A stretch of DNA of 64,000 nucleotides from Liminaster sp017519885 (GCA_017519885.1 JAFWRO010000018.1:124001-188000); one strand, 5' to 3'. Shown: positions 52,817 to 62,531, counted from the stretch's first letter. Numbers and translations are program-made. Notes: generated by a model not told the origin, from the letters alone.

Positions 52817-52847
52817 CACCCGTTAATGGATAAATAGAACACGCAAG

Positions 52848-55800
52848 ATGCCACGCTTAACACATCGGATGCAGCGATTTTTATGCACCATTTCATTCAT
52901 TTTTGCCCTCACTATGCAGTCGTGGGCAAACTTGAATTTGCTCTTTACGACCGACGATAATCTGTCAAATAGCCTCATAAACGAGATTAAGGAAGGTGCC
53001 GACGAAACCATCTGGATAGCCACCGAAGACGGCCTCTGCCGTTTCGATGGCTCGCAATTCATTACCTATCGCAACGACCCCGCCAACCCCAATTCCCTCC
53101 AGAACGACTTCGTACGAACCCTATGTACCGACGATGAAGGGCATGTTCTGGTCGGCACACTGTCGGGCGTGCAGATGTATCGTCCCGAGACCGACGACTT
53201 CACCCCGATCATCATCGACCCGGAGCAGCAGATAGGCTCGGGCAACATCAGCGACCTTTGCAAGTTGTCCAATGGTGACTTCATGGCCACCGGCAACGTC
53301 ACCTTCACCATCCATTTCGACGAACACGGCCAACCCCATGCCATACCCAATCCGCTCACGCCCCATGCCTCCATGGCCTACCGTTGCTGCGAGGACTATT
53401 CCGGCAACGTGTGGGTCATCAAGTTCGACGATGGCATGTATCGCCTCGACAAGCAGGGCAACGTAAGCCTCATTACCATCAACGACAAAATCAAGAGTTT
53501 CATCAGTCTTGGTCTCGGTCCCGACGGCAAGATCTATGCAGGCGGCGAAGTGCGCGGCCTTTACCGGTTCGAATCCGGCTCAAACGACGTCGAGGAGATC
53601 TCAGCTCCTACCGATAATTATACCGTGCGCGAATTGCGTACCATCCCGGGCACGCAGCAGATGTATGTCTGCACCGATGGCGATGGCATCTTCATCTACG
53701 ACTGTCAGTTCGGCACCATGACGCCTTGTGAGTTCGACGATGCGCAAATCGACTCCCGCACGCAGAAGGTACACTCTGTGGCCGTCTCACGCAATGGTGA
53801 CGTCTGGATGGCCCTCTATCAGAAGGGTGTCTTCGTCATCTCCCACAATGCCGTCGATTTCCACTACTATGGCCCCAAATCGCTTCGCTACAACACCGTG
53901 GGCGACCACTGCATCACCACGCTCCTGCGCGACCACGAGGGCTTCCTTTGGGTAGGCACCGACAATGGAGGCCTGTTCTGCCTCGATGCCGATGGTCAGA
54001 CTCGCCATCACTTCCCCTGCACCTCCGACCCCTGGTCCATCCCTTCGGCTATCATGAACATCTATGAGGACCAGCAACATCGCCTCTGGATAGGCTCCTA
54101 TCGCCAAGGTGCAGGCACCGTCGATCGTCGCTCGGGCGTGTTCCATAATGTTCCCGTCACCGATTCCAGTAACCCCAACAGCAATGTCTACGACTTTGCT
54201 GAGGATAAGCGTGGCACCCTGTGGGCAGCCTCCATGGGCCAAGGCCTGCTGCGTTACGACGAGAAGCAGGGCATCTTTGTCTCGCAGCCGACCATCTCGT
54301 CAGCCGACTGGAGCGGAGCCCTCAGCTACGACCCTATCCAGGATGTCATCTACCTTGGCACCTACGATGGTCTGGTCATCTATCATCCCGACGATCCAAG
54401 CCGCGAAACCGAACACTTCCTCAGCCCCATCGTCATCTACAGCATCACTCGTTGTTCGGCCACCGAAATCAGCCTCTGTACCAACAATGGTCTGATCATG
54501 TTCAACACCCAGACACGCAGCTTCCAGACCTACACCTCGCAGGATGGTCTGCCGAGCAACAACGTCTTTGCCTCCCAGACCGACGGCGAAGGCAACCTGT
54601 GGGTAAGTTGCGGTACCAGTCTCGCCAAGTTCAACTTGCAGCAGAAGACGTTCAGCGTCTACACCGCCCAGGACGGCCTGCAAAGCAGCGAGTTCTACAA
54701 GAACGCATCGTTGCGCGACGACGATGGCACACTCTGGTTCGGTGGCACCATGGGCATCACCTGGTTCAATCCGCGCGAGATATCCCATCAGGTGCAGAAC
54801 AGCACGCCACGTGTCGTTCGCCTCACTGCGGCCCAGAACAACATCCGCCCCGACAAGAACGGCTACTATAACATCAGCAACCAGGACAACTCGTTCACCA
54901 TCGAACTGGCTACACGTCCCATCCTGCTGACGCGAACCGTCGTTTACCGCTATTCGATGGACAACGACGCATGGCAGACCTTGCCTCCTGCCATGAACCT
55001 CGTCTCGTTCAGCCACCTCTCTTCCGGTCACCACACTTTCAGTTTCCAGTCCGAACAGGAAGGCGTCACTTCCGAAGTGCAGACCATCGACATCTTCATC
55101 GAGCGCCCATGGTATCTCTCCTGGTGGGCCATCTTGCTGTGGAGTGCCATCCTCGCATTCATCATCTGGCTCGACTATCAGCTCATCAGTCGTAAGCGTG
55201 CCGAACGTCGCCTCAAGGCCGAAAAGGAGCGCGAGAATGCCATCAACGATGCTAAGTTGCAGTTCTTCATGAACATCGCCCATGAGTTCCGTACACCAAT
55301 GACCCTCGTCGTCAGCCCTCTCCAGAAACTCATGAAGCGCAACAACACCCCCGAGGACCAGCAGGCCTACGAACTCATCAACCGCAATGCCAACCGCGTG
55401 CTCGCCCTCGTCAACGAACTGATGGACCTGCGCAAGATCGACAAGTCGCAGATGAAGTTGCAGTGCCACCTCCAGTCGCCCGTACCACTCTTGCAGAACC
55501 TCTGCAACTCGGTGCTCGACCTCACCGAGGCACGCAACATCACCCTGTCCCACTTCAGCTTAGTACCACCTTCCACCCAACTGTGGATCGAAGAGGAGGC
55601 ACTCACCAAGATTATCCTCAATCTGCTCACCAACGCCATCAAGTTCACGCCCAAGGGCGGCAAGATCGATGTCACTTCGCAAATCAAGGACAACAACCTC
55701 ATCATCGAGGTCATCGACACAGGCATTGGCATTGCTCCTTCCGAACGCAAGGAGATCTTCAATCGTTTCTATCAGGTTCACCAGTCGGGCTCTTCGTCAC

Positions 55801-56858
55801 TGGGCACAGGCATCGGCCTCAACCTCGTCAATGCACTCGTCCATCTCCATCATGGCAACATCGAAGTGGACGACAATCCTGTGGGCAAGGGAACACGCTT
55901 CACCGTAACACTGCCCACCGACGAGAATGCCTACGCTTATGAGGAGAAACTAACCACCATGCCCGACGACCCCGCAGAAGCCGGCCTGCCCACGTCCATC
56001 AACCCCGCCACCATCCTCCACGACTCGCTCTACGAAAGCAAGGATGCCGACGCTGCCAAGATTGACAATGCACATGGTCCACGCGTCCTCGTGGTCGACG
56101 ACGACGATGAGGTGCGCTCCTACCTCGAGCAGGAACTCAGCACTCGCTACCGCGTCACTGCCTGTGCCAACGGTCGCGAAGCCCTCGAGATTCTGCTGGC
56201 TCAGCCCGATGCCTTCTCGCTCGTCGTCTCCGACTATATGATGCCCGAAATCGACGGCATACAATTCTGTATGCGCATCCGTAGCAACGTTCAGCTCAAC
56301 CACCTCCCCATCATCCTCGTTACCGCCAAGACCAGCGACGAGGACCGTCTCGCCAGCCTCGAAGTGGGTGCCAACGCCTTTATCTCGAAGCCCTTCAACG
56401 TCGAAATCCTCCTCAAGACGGTCCAGAATCTCCTCGAGCAGCAGCGTCGCTTGCGCAGCACCTACAGCGGGACACAGAACCCTGCCGACAAGGTCGACAC
56501 GCCCGAACTCCTCTCGCCCGACGAGCGTCTGCTCCAACGTGTCCTCAAGGTCATCAACGATCGCCTCAGCGACACCTCCCTCACAGGCGAAAAGGTGGCC
56601 GAGGAAGTCGGCCTCAGCCGTGTCCACCTCTACCGCAAGCTCAAGGAACTCACCAACCAGTCGCCGCGCAACTACATCCGCAACATCCGCCTCATCAAGG
56701 CCGCCGAACTCCTCTCCCAAAAGAAGATGTCCATCGCCGAAGTCGCCTACAAGGTCGGCTTCGCCTCCCCCGACAACTTCTCCGCCCTCTTCAAGGAGAT
56801 GTACGGCATGACCCCCAAAGACTACAACGAGCAGCACTACTCCCAATCCGACTCATAA
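52848..56858 (+). CDS. Hybrid two-component regulator of the xylan locus
   Basis: A 1336-residue inner-membrane HTCS. After the signal peptide (ISFIFALTMQSWAN) the periplasmic sensor has two propellers of reg_prop repeats (ETIWIATEDGLCRFDGSQF, GFLWVGTDNGGLFCLD, GTLWAASMGQGLLRYD) and a Y_Y_Y sandwich. A transmembrane helix (WWAILLWSAILAFIIWLDY) leads to HisKA with MNIAHEFRTPMTL near residue 812, the ATPase domain (VIDTGIGIAPSER, GTGIGLNLV), a receiver with LVVSDYMMPEIDG, and an AraC HTH (GEKVAEEVGLSRVHLYRKLK, IAEVAYKVGFASPDNFSALF). Such proteins bind linear oligosaccharides and activate the adjacent locus; divergent position makes this the probable xylan sensor, comparable to XynR-type regulators. 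An alternative start is at 52869. Confidence 0.93.
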   Translation: MPRLTHRMQRFLCTISFIFALTMQSWANLNLLFTTDDNLSNSLINEIKEGADETIWIATEDGLCRFDGSQFITYRNDPANPNSLQNDFVRTLCTDDEGHVLVGTLSGVQMYRPETDDFTPIIIDPEQQIGSGNISDLCKLSNGDFMATGNVTFTIHFDEHGQPHAIPNPLTPHASMAYRCCEDYSGNVWVIKFDDGMYRLDKQGNVSLITINDKIKSFISLGLGPDGKIYAGGEVRGLYRFESGSNDVEEISAPTDNYTVRELRTIPGTQQMYVCTDGDGIFIYDCQFGTMTPCEFDDAQIDSRTQKVHSVAVSRNGDVWMALYQKGVFVISHNAVDFHYYGPKSLRYNTVGDHCITTLLRDHEGFLWVGTDNGGLFCLDADGQTRHHFPCTSDPWSIPSAIMNIYEDQQHRLWIGSYRQGAGTVDRRSGVFHNVPVTDSSNPNSNVYDFAEDKRGTLWAASMGQGLLRYDEKQGIFVSQPTISSADWSGALSYDPIQDVIYLGTYDGLVIYHPDDPSRETEHFLSPIVIYSITRCSATEISLCTNNGLIMFNTQTRSFQTYTSQDGLPSNNVFASQTDGEGNLWVSCGTSLAKFNLQQKTFSVYTAQDGLQSSEFYKNASLRDDDGTLWFGGTMGITWFNPREISHQVQNSTPRVVRLTAAQNNIRPDKNGYYNISNQDNSFTIELATRPILLTRTVVYRYSMDNDAWQTLPPAMNLVSFSHLSSGHHTFSFQSEQEGVTSEVQTIDIFIERPWYLSWWAILLWSAILAFIIWLDYQLISRKRAERRLKAEKERENAINDAKLQFFMNIAHEFRTPMTLVVSPLQKLMKRNNTPEDQQAYELINRNANRVLALVNELMDLRKIDKSQMKLQCHLQSPVPLLQNLCNSVLDLTEARNITLSHFSLVPPSTQLWIEEEALTKIILNLLTNAIKFTPKGGKIDVTSQIKDNNLIIEVIDTGIGIAPSERKEIFNRFYQVHQSGSSSLGTGIGLNLVNALVHLHHGNIEVDDNPVGKGTRFTVTLPTDENAYAYEEKLTTMPDDPAEAGLPTSINPATILHDSLYESKDADAAKIDNAHGPRVLVVDDDDEVRSYLEQELSTRYRVTACANGREALEILLAQPDAFSLVVSDYMMPEIDGIQFCMRIRSNVQLNHLPIILVTAKTSDEDRLASLEVGANAFISKPFNVEILLKTVQNLLEQQRRLRSTYSGTQNPADKVDTPELLSPDERLLQRVLKVINDRLSDTSLTGEKVAEEVGLSRVHLYRKLKELTNQSPRNYIRNIRLIKAAELLSQKKMSIAEVAYKVGFASPDNFSALFKEMYGMTPKDYNEQHYSQSDS

Positions 56859-56890
56859 AGAAAGGGCACCCATCCCGCCCCATTAAGAAA

Positions 56891-57118
56891 GGGCAGCCAT
56901 CCCGGCTGCCCTTTCCCTGTTTCCACCGGCAGCCGTGTATGGCTGCCTCCAATGTTTCGTCGGCAGCCGTCCTTGGCTGCCTTGTTTGTCTTGTCAGCGG
57001 CCATGCTTGGCCGCCCTTCGCGTTTCGTCGGCAGCCATCCTTGGCTGCCTTGTTTGTCTCCGTCGGCGGCCATTCTTGGCCGCCTTCGTGTTCTCGTCGG
57101 CAGCCATCGATGGCTGCC
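56891..57118. repeat. Array of seven GGCAGCC-N6-GGCTGCC hairpins
   Basis: Seven inverted repeats start at 56891, 56928, 56962, 56996, 57030, 57065 and 57099, about 34 bp apart. Most have arms GGCAGCC/GGCTGCC; units 4 and 6 have GCGGCC/GGCCGC and GGCGGCC/GGCCGCC, so both arms changed together. Loops are five or six bases (ATCCTT, GTGTAT, ATCGAT and so on). The linkers share TTCGTC and TTGTTTGTC. The array fills the space between two convergent genes, the regulator (+) and GH3 (-). The first unit, with arms extended to 8 bp and then CTTTCCCTGTTT, may serve as the regulator's terminator. Confidence 0.9.
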
Positions 57119-57127
57119 CTCTTCCCA

Positions 57128-59701
57128 TCACAGCGTCACATCCAGGCACTTCAGGTCCTTTGCATCCGAGCTCGTCCCATAGAACACCTCGTACTGCCCA
57201 GGCAGGACGCGCATCGTGTTCGTCGATGGGTCGAACGTCTCGAACGTCTCATCGTCGATCGGGATGCTCACGCGTGTGCTCTCGCCTGGCTTCAGCGTCA
57301 CGCGCTTGTAGCCACGCAGTGCACGCACTGGTCCGCCCTGGTCATCCACGCGGCGCACATAGAGCTGCACCACTTCCGTGCCCTCGCGCGCGCCCGTATT
57401 AGTAATAGGTATCTCCACGGCCGTCTTGCCGACCATCTCGGCGATGCCGACATTAAATGTGGTGTAGCTCAGTCCGAATCCGAAGGGGAACAAGGGCGCC
57501 TCGGTCATATAGCGATAGGTGCGGCCCTTCATCGAATAGTCCTTGTAGTCGGGCAGTTGCCACATGCTGCGATAGAACGTCACAGGCAGCTTGCCCGAAG
57601 GATTGACCTTGCCATAGAGCACCTCGGCAATGGCCTCACCGCCTCTTTCGCCCGGATACCATGCCTGCACGATGGCATCGCACGACTCCGTCTCAGGCAC
57701 CAGTGCAATCGCCGAACCCGAGAAGTTCACCAGCACCACGCGCTTGCCTGCCTCATGCAGTTTCTGCAGGAAACGACGCTGTACGGCCGGCAGTTCGATG
57801 TCGGTGCGGTCACCGCCCTTGAATCCTGGCAGGTTGATAGGCATCTCCTCACCCTCAAGGCGTGCCGAGATACCTCCTGCGAAGATCACGGTCTCGATGC
57901 CCTTCAGGCGTGCAATCAGTGCGTCGTAGTTCACGTCATCTTCGCGTCCGATGTCCACACGGAGGTTGGCATTCCAGTTCTCCACCTGTGCATAGCGGAT
58001 CTCGATGCGGTACTCCTCGCCTGCCTTGGCATCAATCATAGTGCGTGTATCGGTCGTTCGCCATGTGCGCATCCTGCTCTTCGACTCGCCGTTCACCAGC
58101 ACCTCGAAGTACGAGCAGCCCTCCACGTCGAGCAGCACCTGGCAGGTCTGCTTCGGACGGAACACGGTCTCATAAAGGCCCGAGAATGCAGTCAGGTTCA
58201 CACCAGGGGCAAAAGCATAGTTACCATAAGTGGTGACATTGATCGGACGAACGTGCTGGCGTGTAGCCACAGGTTCACCCTCGCGATTGGGGTTGTTCCA
58301 GAACGTGCCACGGAAGCCCGTCTTGCCGTCGATGCTGCACTGGTCGTAGAACGACACCAGTTCCTTCTCGTTCACCAGGTCGCAGCCCTTGAAGCTCACC
58401 ACGCCCTTCTTGCCCACCTGCATCTGGATGCCTTCCAGCAGGGTGGAAGTCTGGTTGGGCGTGCCGTTGTAGTTGCCCCACATCAGCACCTCGTCGTCGG
58501 AATTCGGACCGATCAGGGCCACCTTCTTGCCTTTCTTCAAAGGCAGCACGTTGCCACGGTTTTGCAGCAAAACGATGGTCTGACGAGCCATATCGAGGGC
58601 AGTCTGCTGGTGCTTCTTGCAGTTGAGTATCTCAGGACCCAGTTTCGACCACGAGACGAGCTCCGGGTCATCCATCTCACCCAGTTCGAAGCGTCCTTCC
58701 AGCAGGCGCACGATGTGCTTGTTGACGTCAGCCTCTGTGATCAGACCATTGGCCACGGCATCGGGGATGCTGCGATAAGCGTAGTTGTAACCGCACTCCA
58801 CATCCGTTCCTGCCAGCGAACCATGGGCAGCAGCCAGGGTGGCATTGCTCGAACTCTTGTGGCTTGTCCAGAAGTCCGACACTGCACCGCAGTCCGACAC
58901 TACCATGTACTTGAAGCCCCAGTCGTCACGCAGAATCTTCTGCAAGAGGCGCTGGCTTCCGCAGCAAGGCTCGTCGTCCCAACGCTGGTAGGCGCACATC
59001 ACCTCACGTACGTCGCCCTTCTGCACACACGCCTTGAAGGCTGGCATATAGGTCTCCCAAAGGTCGCGTGGACTGACGTTGATGATGTTGTCGGTATGGC
59101 GCGAATACTCCGGTCCACTGTGGATGGCATAATGCTTGGCACAGGCATAGAGTTTGCGGTACTTGGTGTCCAAAGGTCCCTGCAGGCCCTTCACCACCTG
59201 CACGCCCATGCGCGAAGTGAGGTAGGGATCCTCGCCGTAGGTCTCCTGTCCGCGTCCCCAACGTGGGTCACGGAAGATGTTCACGTTAGGTGTCCAGACC
59301 GACAGGCTATGGAAACGGGTGTCCTCGTTGCCGTCACTGAGCCACTTGTTGTAGGCCGCACGTCCCTCGTCACTCACCTCGTCGAAGACGGCATACACCA
59401 TCTCGTCGTTGAACGACGAAGCCATGCCAATAGGCTCAGGATAAACGGTCACGTTGCCCATGTTGGCAATGCCGTGCAGGGCCTCGCTCCACCAGTTGAA
59501 CTTCTTGATACCCAGGCGCGGAATGGCATCCGACACGTCAAGCATCAGCGTCGCCTTCTCTTCCAGCGTCAGGCGGCCCAGCAGGTCCTCTGCACGCTCA
59601 CGAGGCGACAATTCGGGATTCTGATATGGCAGCATCTCCTGTGCCGAAGCACCGGCACAGAGCATCGCCATCGTCACTACAATCGTTAAAGTCTTTTTCA
59701 T
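57128..59701 (-). CDS. GH3 beta-xylosidase with PA14-like insert
   Basis: An 857-residue secreted enzyme. The GH3 barrel (about 25-330) shows WWSEALHGIAN, FRDPRWGRGQETYGEDPYL, KHYAIHSGPEYSRH and the nucleophile in MVVSDCGAVSDF near 269. The second alpha/beta domain (about 380-640) is split by a PA14-like module (about 470-600: GFRGTFWNNPNREGEPV, YFEVLVNGESKSRM). A fibronectin-type C-terminal domain ends the chain (PFGFGLSYTTF, LKPGESTRVSIPI). This layout is that of Prevotella Xyl3-type beta-xylosidases that release xylose from xylo-oligosaccharides. It lies 109 bp after the double GH43 gene and shares its promoter. Confidence 0.92.
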   Translation of the reverse strand: MKKTLTIVVTMAMLCAGASAQEMLPYQNPELSPRERAEDLLGRLTLEEKATLMLDVSDAIPRLGIKKFNWWSEALHGIANMGNVTVYPEPIGMASSFNDEMVYAVFDEVSDEGRAAYNKWLSDGNEDTRFHSLSVWTPNVNIFRDPRWGRGQETYGEDPYLTSRMGVQVVKGLQGPLDTKYRKLYACAKHYAIHSGPEYSRHTDNIINVSPRDLWETYMPAFKACVQKGDVREVMCAYQRWDDEPCCGSQRLLQKILRDDWGFKYMVVSDCGAVSDFWTSHKSSSNATLAAAHGSLAGTDVECGYNYAYRSIPDAVANGLITEADVNKHIVRLLEGRFELGEMDDPELVSWSKLGPEILNCKKHQQTALDMARQTIVLLQNRGNVLPLKKGKKVALIGPNSDDEVLMWGNYNGTPNQTSTLLEGIQMQVGKKGVVSFKGCDLVNEKELVSFYDQCSIDGKTGFRGTFWNNPNREGEPVATRQHVRPINVTTYGNYAFAPGVNLTAFSGLYETVFRPKQTCQVLLDVEGCSYFEVLVNGESKSRMRTWRTTDTRTMIDAKAGEEYRIEIRYAQVENWNANLRVDIGREDDVNYDALIARLKGIETVIFAGGISARLEGEEMPINLPGFKGGDRTDIELPAVQRRFLQKLHEAGKRVVLVNFSGSAIALVPETESCDAIVQAWYPGERGGEAIAEVLYGKVNPSGKLPVTFYRSMWQLPDYKDYSMKGRTYRYMTEAPLFPFGFGLSYTTFNVGIAEMVGKTAVEIPITNTGAREGTEVVQLYVRRVDDQGGPVRALRGYKRVTLKPGESTRVSIPIDDETFETFDPSTNTMRVLPGQYEVFYGTSSDAKDLKCLDVTL

Positions 59702-59733
59702 AATGGTTATTATATTAAGTAATGTGTTGCCAA

Positions 59734-59813
59734 ATATATCGGAGTATTCCGATCAATCCGACTACTCCGAGTACTCCGATCATTCCGAGTACTCCAAGCT
59801 CTCCGATCACTCA
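59734..59813. repeat. Nine-base TACTCCGAN repeat
   Basis: The gap between the double GH43 gene and GH3 holds about eight degenerate 9-bp units (TATTCCGAT, CAATCCGAC, TACTCCGAG, TACTCCGAT, CATTCCGAG, TACTCCAAG, CTCTCCGAT) ending just at the GH43 stop codon. The function is unknown; the place in an operon suggests an RNA-level effect or simple slippage. Confidence 0.75.
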
Positions 59814-62438
59814 CTCCATCCTCCACCAGTCCAGCTTCATCAGCTCGACGCCTTTCTCGCCATGGAAGACAAAGTACAGGTCATGCACGCCCGCAGTCTT
59901 GCTCAAACCCGTCGTATACGTCTTGAAACGCTCCAGGCTGCCCGACTTGCCCACCTTGATGGTGCCCAGCAATGGACCATTCTCGCTGTCAATACGCACC
60001 TCGATGCTCGAACCAGGCACAGCTGCCAGGTGGTAACTCAGTCGCTTGGCTCCCTTGCCCAGATCCACACCTGCCACCTTGATGTACTCACCATCGTTGA
60101 CGTTGGTCACCAGCAGGTTGCGGCTGTTGTCCGAAGGCACGGTCTTCAATCCGTAACCCCAGGCCATCGTCTCGGCCTCTACGCGTCGATAGGGGTTGAA
60201 GGTCTCGATCTGTTCCAGCACGTTGTCCATCCAATAGGGCACCTTCTGGATGCTTCCATCGGCGTTGTAGTGCATCTCGGCTGCCGACACGCTGCGCTGC
60301 TCATGGTGACGGAAGGTCTCCAGGTGCATCAGGTCGTAGTTCAGGCCGAAGACGTACGACTTGCCCTTGTAGTCGATGATACCCGGGTGATTGCCGCGTG
60401 TACGCCAGGTGCGGTCCATAATGTGTCCCATCGAACGCCACGGTCCCGTCGGCTTGTCGCTCATCGCATAACCGATGCCTTCGGGGCAGCAGGTCGAAGC
60501 AAATGCCAGGTACCAGTGCTCGCCGTGCTTATACAGCCAGGGGCCCTCCTGATAGTGGTCGATGTGGTAGTCGAGTTTGTGTATCTCGCTCTTCAACGAA
60601 ATCATATCCTCATTGAGCAGTGCCCAATAGGTGTTCGGGTTGCCCCAATACAGATAGGCCTGTCCGTCGTCGTCAATCCAAACTGTCGGGTCGATGTCGT
60701 ACCAGTGTTCCTTTTGCCAAAGCAGGGGTTCTCCCAAAGGATCGACGAAAGGTCCATAGGGCGAATCGGCCACCAGCACACCGATGCCGTGTCCGTGAAT
60801 CGGGCAATACATGTAGAACTTGCCGTTCCTTTCAATCACCTGCTCGGCCCAGGCACCATTGTCGTTGTCGTACCACTTGAAGTCCTTCAACGAAGCCACC
60901 GCACCGTGGTCGGTCCAGTTCACCATGTCGGTCGAAGTGTAGAGCAACCAGTCCTTCATCATGAAGCCGTCTGCTCCATCCTCGTCGTGTGTTGTGTAGA
61001 GGAAGATCGTGTCGTTATAGACCATCGGAGCCGGGTCGGCAGTGTATTTCGTCTGGATGATGGGCAGGTTCACGGTCGTATTGAACTTCCACCAGTCCAG
61101 GTCGAAGAGTTCTCCATCACCACCACGGAAGAGCAGATAGACGTCATGCACGCCCGTAGCCTTGCCCCTGACGGGAGCCTTGATCATCATGTTGTCGTTG
61201 TTCACAGGAATGCTGGCAATGGCCCTGCCGTCTATCTTGTCGAGGAAGAAGTCTATTGTGCCTTCGCTCTTGAAGTTCAGCATCTCCATGGTCACCAGCG
61301 TAGCCGGCACGTCACCGAAGTCCACGTTGCGCACCCTGATCCAGTCTCCGTTGTGTATCGAGGTCACATAGTGGCGGTCACCTGCCAGTCGGTCCACCTT
61401 CACGCCCCAGCTCTGCGCCATCGTCTCGGCCTGCACCACCTCGTAGGGATTAAGGGTGCCCAAAGGCTTCACGCCCTCTTTGGTGAAGGGAATGAAGGGA
61501 ATCGAACCGTCGGCATTGAAGGTAAACTCCTCAACGCACGTTGCACGACGGAAGCCGCCTCCATTGGGCAGGGCGCCGTTGTGATAGAACATATAGTCGT
61601 GGCCCTTGAAATTGATGTTGCCGCCATGTATCGTGAAACTGTTCTCGGCCTCGCCCATGATCTTGCCGCGATAGGTCCACGGTCCATCCACAGTGGGAGC
61701 TGTCGAATAGGCCATATGCTCGGGCACACCGCCCGAAGCATACACGGCATAGTAGGTGCCGTTGCGCTTGGTCACCCAGGGTCCCTCCTCGTACTGCGTC
61801 ATCATGCGTTCACGTCCTATCGACCAGTCCATCTTCGATTGCAGTTCGCCGAAACTCTTCGGGTCGGTGTACCCCGGCACCTCGCGGTAACCGTCCTTGA
61901 ACGACTTCATGTCCTCGTTCAAGCGTCCGTACCAGAAGCCCTTGTTGCCCCAGAAGAGGTAGGGCGTGCCGTCGTCGTCGATGAAGACCGTCGGGTCGAT
62001 GAATCCGAAGCCTACAGCCAGCGGTTGGCCCAGCGCATCCACGTAGGGTCCCTGCGGTTTGTCGGCCACAGCCACAGCCAGCGCATTCTGGCCCTCAGCC
62101 GTGTTGCAGCACACGTACCAGTACCACTTCCCGTTCCTTTCCACGGCCTGTGCAGCCCATGCCTGGTCGCCCTGCTGCGCCCATTCGAAGGTGGCTGTGC
62201 TCACCGGTGCTCCCAGATAGGTCCAGTTCACCATATCCTGTGTCGAGAAGATCAGCCAGTCCTTCATCTTGAAGTACGTGGCGTCATCCTCGTCATGATC
62301 CACAAACAGATACACCTGGTCGCCATGCACGTAGGGTGCCGGGTCAGGCGTATAGACCGTTCCAATCACAGGGTTCTGCGCCTGCATGAGGCCCCAACCC
62401 GTCAGCATCATCGATGCTATCAATGCAGTTTTCTTCAT
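59811..62438 (-). CDS. Four-domain GH43-CBM-GH43-CBM enzyme
   Basis: An 875-residue secreted protein with an internal duplication. The first GH43 propeller spans about 22-330 (TPDPAPYVHGDQVYLFVDHD, GFIDPTVFIDDDGTPYLFWG, QYEEGPWVTKRNGTYYAVYA). A CBM6-like module follows (about 340-455: EVVQAETMAQSWGVKVDR, VHDVYLLFRGGDGELFDLDW). A second propeller spans about 460-745 (TADPAPMVYNDTIFLYTTHD, YDIDPTVWIDDDGQAYLYWG, HYQEGPWLYKHGEHWYLAFA) and a second CBM6-like module about 755-875 (RRVEAETMAWGYGLKTVP, VHDLYFVFHGEKGVELMKLD). Both propellers keep the two aspartates and the glutamate, so both should be active. Relatives with one such pair are arabinoxylan arabinofuranohydrolases; two different linkages may be served here. 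First gene of its operon. Confidence 0.88.
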   Translation of the reverse strand: MKKTALIASMMLTGWGLMQAQNPVIGTVYTPDPAPYVHGDQVYLFVDHDEDDATYFKMKDWLIFSTQDMVNWTYLGAPVSTATFEWAQQGDQAWAAQAVERNGKWYWYVCCNTAEGQNALAVAVADKPQGPYVDALGQPLAVGFGFIDPTVFIDDDGTPYLFWGNKGFWYGRLNEDMKSFKDGYREVPGYTDPKSFGELQSKMDWSIGRERMMTQYEEGPWVTKRNGTYYAVYASGGVPEHMAYSTAPTVDGPWTYRGKIMGEAENSFTIHGGNINFKGHDYMFYHNGALPNGGGFRRATCVEEFTFNADGSIPFIPFTKEGVKPLGTLNPYEVVQAETMAQSWGVKVDRLAGDRHYVTSIHNGDWIRVRNVDFGDVPATLVTMEMLNFKSEGTIDFFLDKIDGRAIASIPVNNDNMMIKAPVRGKATGVHDVYLLFRGGDGELFDLDWWKFNTTVNLPIIQTKYTADPAPMVYNDTIFLYTTHDEDGADGFMMKDWLLYTSTDMVNWTDHGAVASLKDFKWYDNDNGAWAEQVIERNGKFYMYCPIHGHGIGVLVADSPYGPFVDPLGEPLLWQKEHWYDIDPTVWIDDDGQAYLYWGNPNTYWALLNEDMISLKSEIHKLDYHIDHYQEGPWLYKHGEHWYLAFASTCCPEGIGYAMSDKPTGPWRSMGHIMDRTWRTRGNHPGIIDYKGKSYVFGLNYDLMHLETFRHHEQRSVSAAEMHYNADGSIQKVPYWMDNVLEQIETFNPYRRVEAETMAWGYGLKTVPSDNSRNLLVTNVNDGEYIKVAGVDLGKGAKRLSYHLAAVPGSSIEVRIDSENGPLLGTIKVGKSGSLERFKTYTTGLSKTAGVHDLYFVFHGEKGVELMKLDWWRME

Positions 62439-62499
62439 ATCAATAATCTGCTACCATGTTTTAGGGGTCGCTTTGAGCTATGCGACCCAAAGCACGCTG

Positions 62500-62531
62500 C
62501 AAATATAATAAATATATTTCATATTCTCAAC
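62500..62531 (-). promoter_or_regulatory. Promoter of the GH43x2-GH3 operon
   Basis: Minus strand GTTG (62531-62528), 20-bp spacer, TATATTTG (62507-62500), 62 bp before the ATG. The rest of the 330-bp gap to the AAA+ gene is AT-rich and holds the divergent AAA+ promoter. Confidence 0.6.

Noticed and set aside
56891..57118. CRISPR array or coding repeat on the minus strand
   Set aside because: Repeat and linker lengths are too short, linkers are similar to each other, and the signal is inverted arms with paired changes, not a coding frame.
56939..59689. 916-codon plus-strand frame
   Set aside because: Antisense to GH3 and the hairpin array; no domain.
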